Source: Acidobacteriota bacterium
GTDB lineage: Bacteria; Acidobacteriota; Blastocatellia; Pyrinomonadales; Pyrinomonadaceae
Direction of reading: 5' to 3'
DNA: 7,404 nucleotides
Assembly: GCA_003222835.1 (NCBI GenBank)
Contig: QHXE01000029.1
Span: forward strand, 1,249 to 8,652
This document shows positions 4,621-7,404 of the stretch, piece after piece. Within the stretch, counting starts at the first letter, position 1; each line of letters begins with the position of its first letter. Below the pieces are notes generated by a model. It did no database searches. It saw only the letters and a program-made list of their open reading frames with translations, and was not told where the DNA came from. The translations under genes and the position numbers were made by a program.

Positions 4621-7011
4621 CTATCGCGATCCGATAATTCGCCAAACCGCTTCCGGTCGAACCGGCATGTCCACATGCTTCACACCGTACGACGACAGCG
4701 CGTCGACGATCGCATTCACAATCGCCGGAGTGGCGCCGATCGTTCCGGCTTCACCGACCCCTTTCACGCCAAGTGGATTTACCGGCGAAGGCGTCTCAGT
4801 GCGGTCGGTTTCAAACCACGGAAGCTGCGAAGCCTTTGGCAGCGCGTAGTCCATCAACTCGCCGGTCACAAGCTGTCCCTGCTCGTCGTAAACGACTTCT
4901 TCATACAACGCCTGTCCGATCGATTGGACGATGCCGCCGTGCACCTGGCCATCAACCAGCATCGGATTGATTACCTTGCCGCAATCATCGACCGCGACGT
5001 ATTTAAGAAATTTTGTTTCACCGGTTTCCTTATCAATCTCGACGACGCAGATGTGCGTGCCGAACGGAAAGGTGAAATTCTTCGGTTCGAAAAAGTAGGT
5101 AGCCGATAATCCTGGTTCAGTATCGGGCGGGATTTCCTTAGCCACGTGCGCTGCCAGAGCAATTTCCTGAATGGTCAGACTCGATTTGCCTTCCGTCGCG
5201 GGTTGGGGCAGGGCGCCCGCGGGCGCCTGGCCAACCGGCACCACAGGTGCAGAAACGCCTGCGGCGGTTGCTGCCTGCAAGGAATATCGTCCACCTTCGA
5301 AAGTCAGACGCGACGAGTCAGCTTGCAGCATGTGCGCGGCAATCTTCGCGGCTTTCTCTTTCAATTTTTGAATGGCGACCAGCACCGCAGTCCCGCCTAC
5401 CGCCGTGGCGCGACTGCCAAATGTGCCGATGCCGTATTGCACAATCGCAGTGTCGCCGTGAATGACGGTAACGTCATTGAGATCCACACCGAGTTCATCG
5501 GCCGCGATTTGTGCAAACGAAGTCTCCTGGCCCTGGCCATGCGGCGATGCGCCGGTCATGATCGTAACTTTGCCGGTCGGCTCGATACGCACGGTCGCGC
5601 TTTCCCAACCGCCGGCCGGCATTGCCTGCGATGGACCAAGCGCGCAAATTTCGACGTAACTGGACATGCCGATGCCGATTAGTTTGCCGTTGGCTCGCGC
5701 TTGCTTCTGTTCTGCGCGCAGTTTCTGATAACCGGAAAGGTCGAGCGCTTTGTCGAGCGCTGCTTCATAGTTGCCGCTGTCGTAATCCAATCCAGTTGCA
5801 GTGTGGAAGGGAAACTCGTCAGACTTGGGAAAATTCTTTCGCCGCACCTCGACCGGATCCATCTTCAGCTCGTTAGCGAGGAGATCCATGGCGCGTTCGA
5901 CCACGTAAGTTGCCTCAGGCCGGCCCGCGCCGCGATACGCATCCGTGGCCATCTTGTTTGTGAAAACACCGGTGACGTTCATTTGAATCGCGGGAATCTT
6001 GTACGCGCCCGAAAGCATCAAGCCCGTCAGCGTCGGAATCGCCGGAGTCAGCAGTTGATGATACGCGCCGAGATCCGCGAAGACGTTGTAACGCAGGCCG
6101 GTAATGGTACCGTCACTCTTGCAGCCTATTTCCACGGTGCCGACTTGCGCTCTACCATGAATCGTCGACTGGAAGTTTTCGCGACGTGTTTCAATCCATT
6201 TCGCAGGTTTGCCGAGTTGCATCGAGATCCAGCCGAGCAAAGCTTCTTCCGCATAAACGTTCAGCTTCGAGCCAAAGCCGCCTCCGACTTCGGGCGTGAT
6301 GACGCGCAGCTTATTTTCGGGAATGCCGATCATCAGCGCGAGTTGCGTTCGCAGTAGGTGAGGGATTTGTGTCGACGACCAGATGGTTAATTCTTCCTCG
6401 CCGGGAAAGTATCTGGCGAGGACTCCGCGAGTTTCCATCGCAATCGGCGCGAGACGTTGATGGACCATTCGTTGGCTAACAACGCGATCGGCCGATTTCA
6501 GCGCCGCTTCGACGTCGCCTTCTCCGGAAGTCAGTTTGTAAGCGACGTTGTCACCGAACTTTTCATGAATGACAGTTCCGCCTTTTGCCGCCGCTTCTAC
6601 GTCGACAACTGCCGGCAACTCTTCATACTCGACGGAAATTAGATCAACTGCATCGCGCGCTGCGTACTTATCCGCTGCCACAACTGCCGCGATTGGATGA
6701 CCAACAAACAGAGCTTTATCAGTAGCGAGGACGCGGTAGTCAGGAACCTTCAAATCAGGAAGCGCGCTCGCGCATGGCACCGGGCCAATTTTTTCGGCGA
6801 CATCCTTGCCCGTAAAAACGGCAACGACGCCAGGCGCCTTCAATGCTTCGCTCGCGTCAATAGAACTAATCCGTGCGTGCGCATACAACGAACGCACAAA
6901 GGCGACGTGCAAAATGTCTGGCAGTTTAATGTCGTCAACATAATGTGCCAGACCTTTGATCAGCCGGGGATCTTCGGTTCGCTTTACTCTTTGTCCAACA
7001 TACTTACTCAT
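4621..7011 (-). CDS. coxL: Molybdopterin-binding large subunit of form II CODH-like molybdenum hydroxylase (CoxL)
   Basis: A 796-residue protein, the usual length for CoxL. It starts MSKYVGQRVKRTEDPRLIKG with GGAGG 4 nt upstream. The first domain spans ~20-150 (YVDDIKLPDILHVAFVRS, GHPIAAVVA). Cofactor-binding motifs follow: GGGFGSK at 243-249, SPHGQGQETSFAQIA at 489-503 and FGSRATAVGGTA at 531-542. The conserved base Glu754 lies in KGVGEAGT. The active-site loop reads AYRGAGR (358-364), not the AYxCSFR of proven form I CO dehydrogenases. This makes it form II or another xanthine-dehydrogenase-family hydroxylase, with no Cys to bind copper. The substrate is therefore unresolved: CO at low rate, an aldehyde or an N-heterocycle are all possible. 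An unusual Ala/Pro-rich linker occupies ~579-609. Gene order S-L-(cassette)-M agrees with form II operons. Confidence 0.95.
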   Translation of the reverse strand: MSKYVGQRVKRTEDPRLIKGLAHYVDDIKLPDILHVAFVRSLYAHARISSIDASEALKAPGVVAVFTGKDVAEKIGPVPCASALPDLKVPDYRVLATDKALFVGHPIAAVVAADKYAARDAVDLISVEYEELPAVVDVEAAAKGGTVIHEKFGDNVAYKLTSGEGDVEAALKSADRVVSQRMVHQRLAPIAMETRGVLARYFPGEEELTIWSSTQIPHLLRTQLALMIGIPENKLRVITPEVGGGFGSKLNVYAEEALLGWISMQLGKPAKWIETRRENFQSTIHGRAQVGTVEIGCKSDGTITGLRYNVFADLGAYHQLLTPAIPTLTGLMLSGAYKIPAIQMNVTGVFTNKMATDAYRGAGRPEATYVVERAMDLLANELKMDPVEVRRKNFPKSDEFPFHTATGLDYDSGNYEAALDKALDLSGYQKLRAEQKQARANGKLIGIGMSSYVEICALGPSQAMPAGGWESATVRIEPTGKVTIMTGASPHGQGQETSFAQIAADELGVDLNDVTVIHGDTAIVQYGIGTFGSRATAVGGTAVLVAIQKLKEKAAKIAAHMLQADSSRLTFEGGRYSLQAATAAGVSAPVVPVGQAPAGALPQPATEGKSSLTIQEIALAAHVAKEIPPDTEPGLSATYFFEPKNFTFPFGTHICVVEIDKETGETKFLKYVAVDDCGKVINPMLVDGQVHGGIVQSIGQALYEEVVYDEQGQLVTGELMDYALPKASQLPWFETDRTETPSPVNPLGVKGVGEAGTIGATPAIVNAIVDALSSYGVKHVDMPVRPEAVWRIIGSR
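5212..5227. repeat. Perfect 16-bp GC palindrome inside coxL
   Basis: GGCGCCCGCGGGCGCC is exactly self-complementary with no loop. It lies in the part of coxL encoding the Ala/Pro-rich linker (codons for QAPAGAL). All 16 bases are G or C. It may be chance in a low-complexity stretch or the remains of a short palindromic insertion kept in frame. Confidence 0.7.
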
Positions 7012-7079
7012 TATGCCTCCAAAGAATCACATCTCCGTTTAGTCGCGGGACTCTGCCGCCCTCTTCGCTCGGTGGACAA

Positions 7080-7098
7080 GTCCGCTGTCTAAGCGGAC
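7080..7098. repeat. 7-bp inverted repeat between coxS and coxL
   Basis: GTCCGCT (7080-7086) and AGCGGAC (7092-7098) pair perfectly around a 5-nt loop GTCTA. They lie in the 106-bp gap between the coxS stop and the coxL start. In the operon direction no T-tract follows the hairpin, so it should not end transcription; an mRNA processing or stability role is possible. Apart from this hairpin and the coxL ribosome binding site (7016-7020) I see nothing else in the gap. Confidence 0.55.
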
Positions 7099-7117
7099 AC
7101 AGAAAAAGAGCAGTTCT

Positions 7118-7404
7118 TCATCTTCCAGCGCTCGCTTTCTTTGCCGCATACTCAACGGCCTCGACGATATGCTGATAGCCGGTGCAACGGCACAGATTTC
7201 CATCCAGCCCATGCCGAATCTCGTCGCGCGATGGATTTGGATTGCGATCGATAACTTGCGTGGCGGCTATAATCATTCCGGGCGTGCAATAGCCACATTG
7301 CAATCCGTGATGTTCCCAGAACCCCTCCTGCACGGGATGCAGTTGACCGTTCGCGGCCAAGCCTTCGATAGTTGTGATGTTCGCGCCATCTGCCTGGACC
7401 GCAA
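7118..7404 (-). CDS. coxS: [2Fe-2S] small subunit of CODH-like molybdenum hydroxylase (CoxS), C-terminal part
   Basis: The gene enters from the right edge; whole codons begin at 7402 and the readable part is 94 residues ([20 protein letters not shown] onward) to the stop at 7118-7120. It carries the C-terminal all-helical [2Fe-2S] domain with [10 protein letters not shown] and NLCRCTGYQ, a C-x2-C-x31-C-x-C ligand set for the cluster nearest the molybdenum centre. [12 protein letters not shown] is the usual C-terminal helix. The N-terminal plant-type ferredoxin domain with the second cluster lies outside the window. The subunit relays electrons from the molybdenum site in CoxL to FAD in CoxM. 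It is the most upstream visible gene of the operon, so the operon promoter is beyond the right edge. An apparent start at 7360 is an internal TTG and should not be used. Confidence 0.95.
   Translation of the reverse strand, partial: AVQADGANITTIEGLAANGQLHPVQEGFWEHHGLQCGYCTPGMIIAATQVIDRNPNPSRDEIRHGLDGNLCRCTGYQHIVEAVEYAAKKASAGR

Noticed and set aside
5701..6357. 218-codon open frame on the plus strand opposite coxL
   Set aside because: It is antisense to an unmistakable coxL, is Arg/Cys/His-rich in translation and has no recognisable domain; long antisense frames are common opposite GC-rich genes. The other plus-strand frames over the cox genes are rejected for the same reason.
4621..7404. Assigning the operon as a proven CO dehydrogenase
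   Set aside because: The CoxL loop is AYRGAGR and lacks the copper-binding Cys of form I, so only a CODH-like molybdenum hydroxylase can be claimed.

Overview
The window looks like a chromosomal segment of a free-living heterotrophic bacterium, most likely a soil Acidobacteriota of the Blastocatellia type. This placement is an inference from memory. It rests on the TPR protein paired with a small secreted Pro-rich peptide (1-663), on GC-rich palindromes resembling dispersed elements I associate with acidobacterial and verrucomicrobial genomes, and on an aerobic molybdenum hydroxylase operon. GC is moderate (mid-50s by eye). No tRNA, rRNA, CRISPR array or insertion sequence is visible.

Layout. 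(1) 1-663: a minus-strand gene running off the left edge (N-terminal 84 residues of a TPR-type helical protein) lies divergent to an 83-residue secreted peptide, across a 158 bp intergenic region with candidate promoter and operator signals. A plausible intrinsic terminator follows the peptide gene. (2) 664-1104: about 440 bp with no convincing gene, holding that terminator, a perfect TTGACA -35 box and the phoH Shine-Dalgarno. (3) 1105-2536 (+): phoH-family ATPase (ybeZ-like) then the rRNA maturation endonuclease ybeY, separated by a perfect 13-bp inverted repeat. (4) 2551-7404 (-): an operon transcribed right to left: coxS (partial), coxL, a DUF4160/DUF2442 pair, coxM, coxG. It converges on ybeY with only 14 bp between stop codons.

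How the genes work together. CoxS ([2Fe-2S]), CoxL (molybdopterin) and CoxM (FAD) form one molybdenum hydroxylase; CoxG is its SRPBCC accessory protein. CoxL carries AYRGAGR instead of the AYxCSFR loop of proven CO dehydrogenases, so this is a form II (CODH-like) enzyme whose substrate cannot be read from sequence. The DUF4160/DUF2442 cassette sits inside the operon, tightly packed after coxL, and splits L from M. PhoH/YbeZ and YbeY are a known functional pair in 16S rRNA 3'-end maturation and ribosome quality control.

The most interesting lead is the left end: a TPR protein next to a divergently transcribed, exported, entirely non-basic Pro-rich peptide. This is the layout expected of a peptide-signalling receptor/pheromone pair analogous to, but distinct from, RRNPP (Rap-Phr) systems of Firmicutes. 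Also notable are several palindromes at gene junctions, one of which supplies the last codons and stop of coxG.
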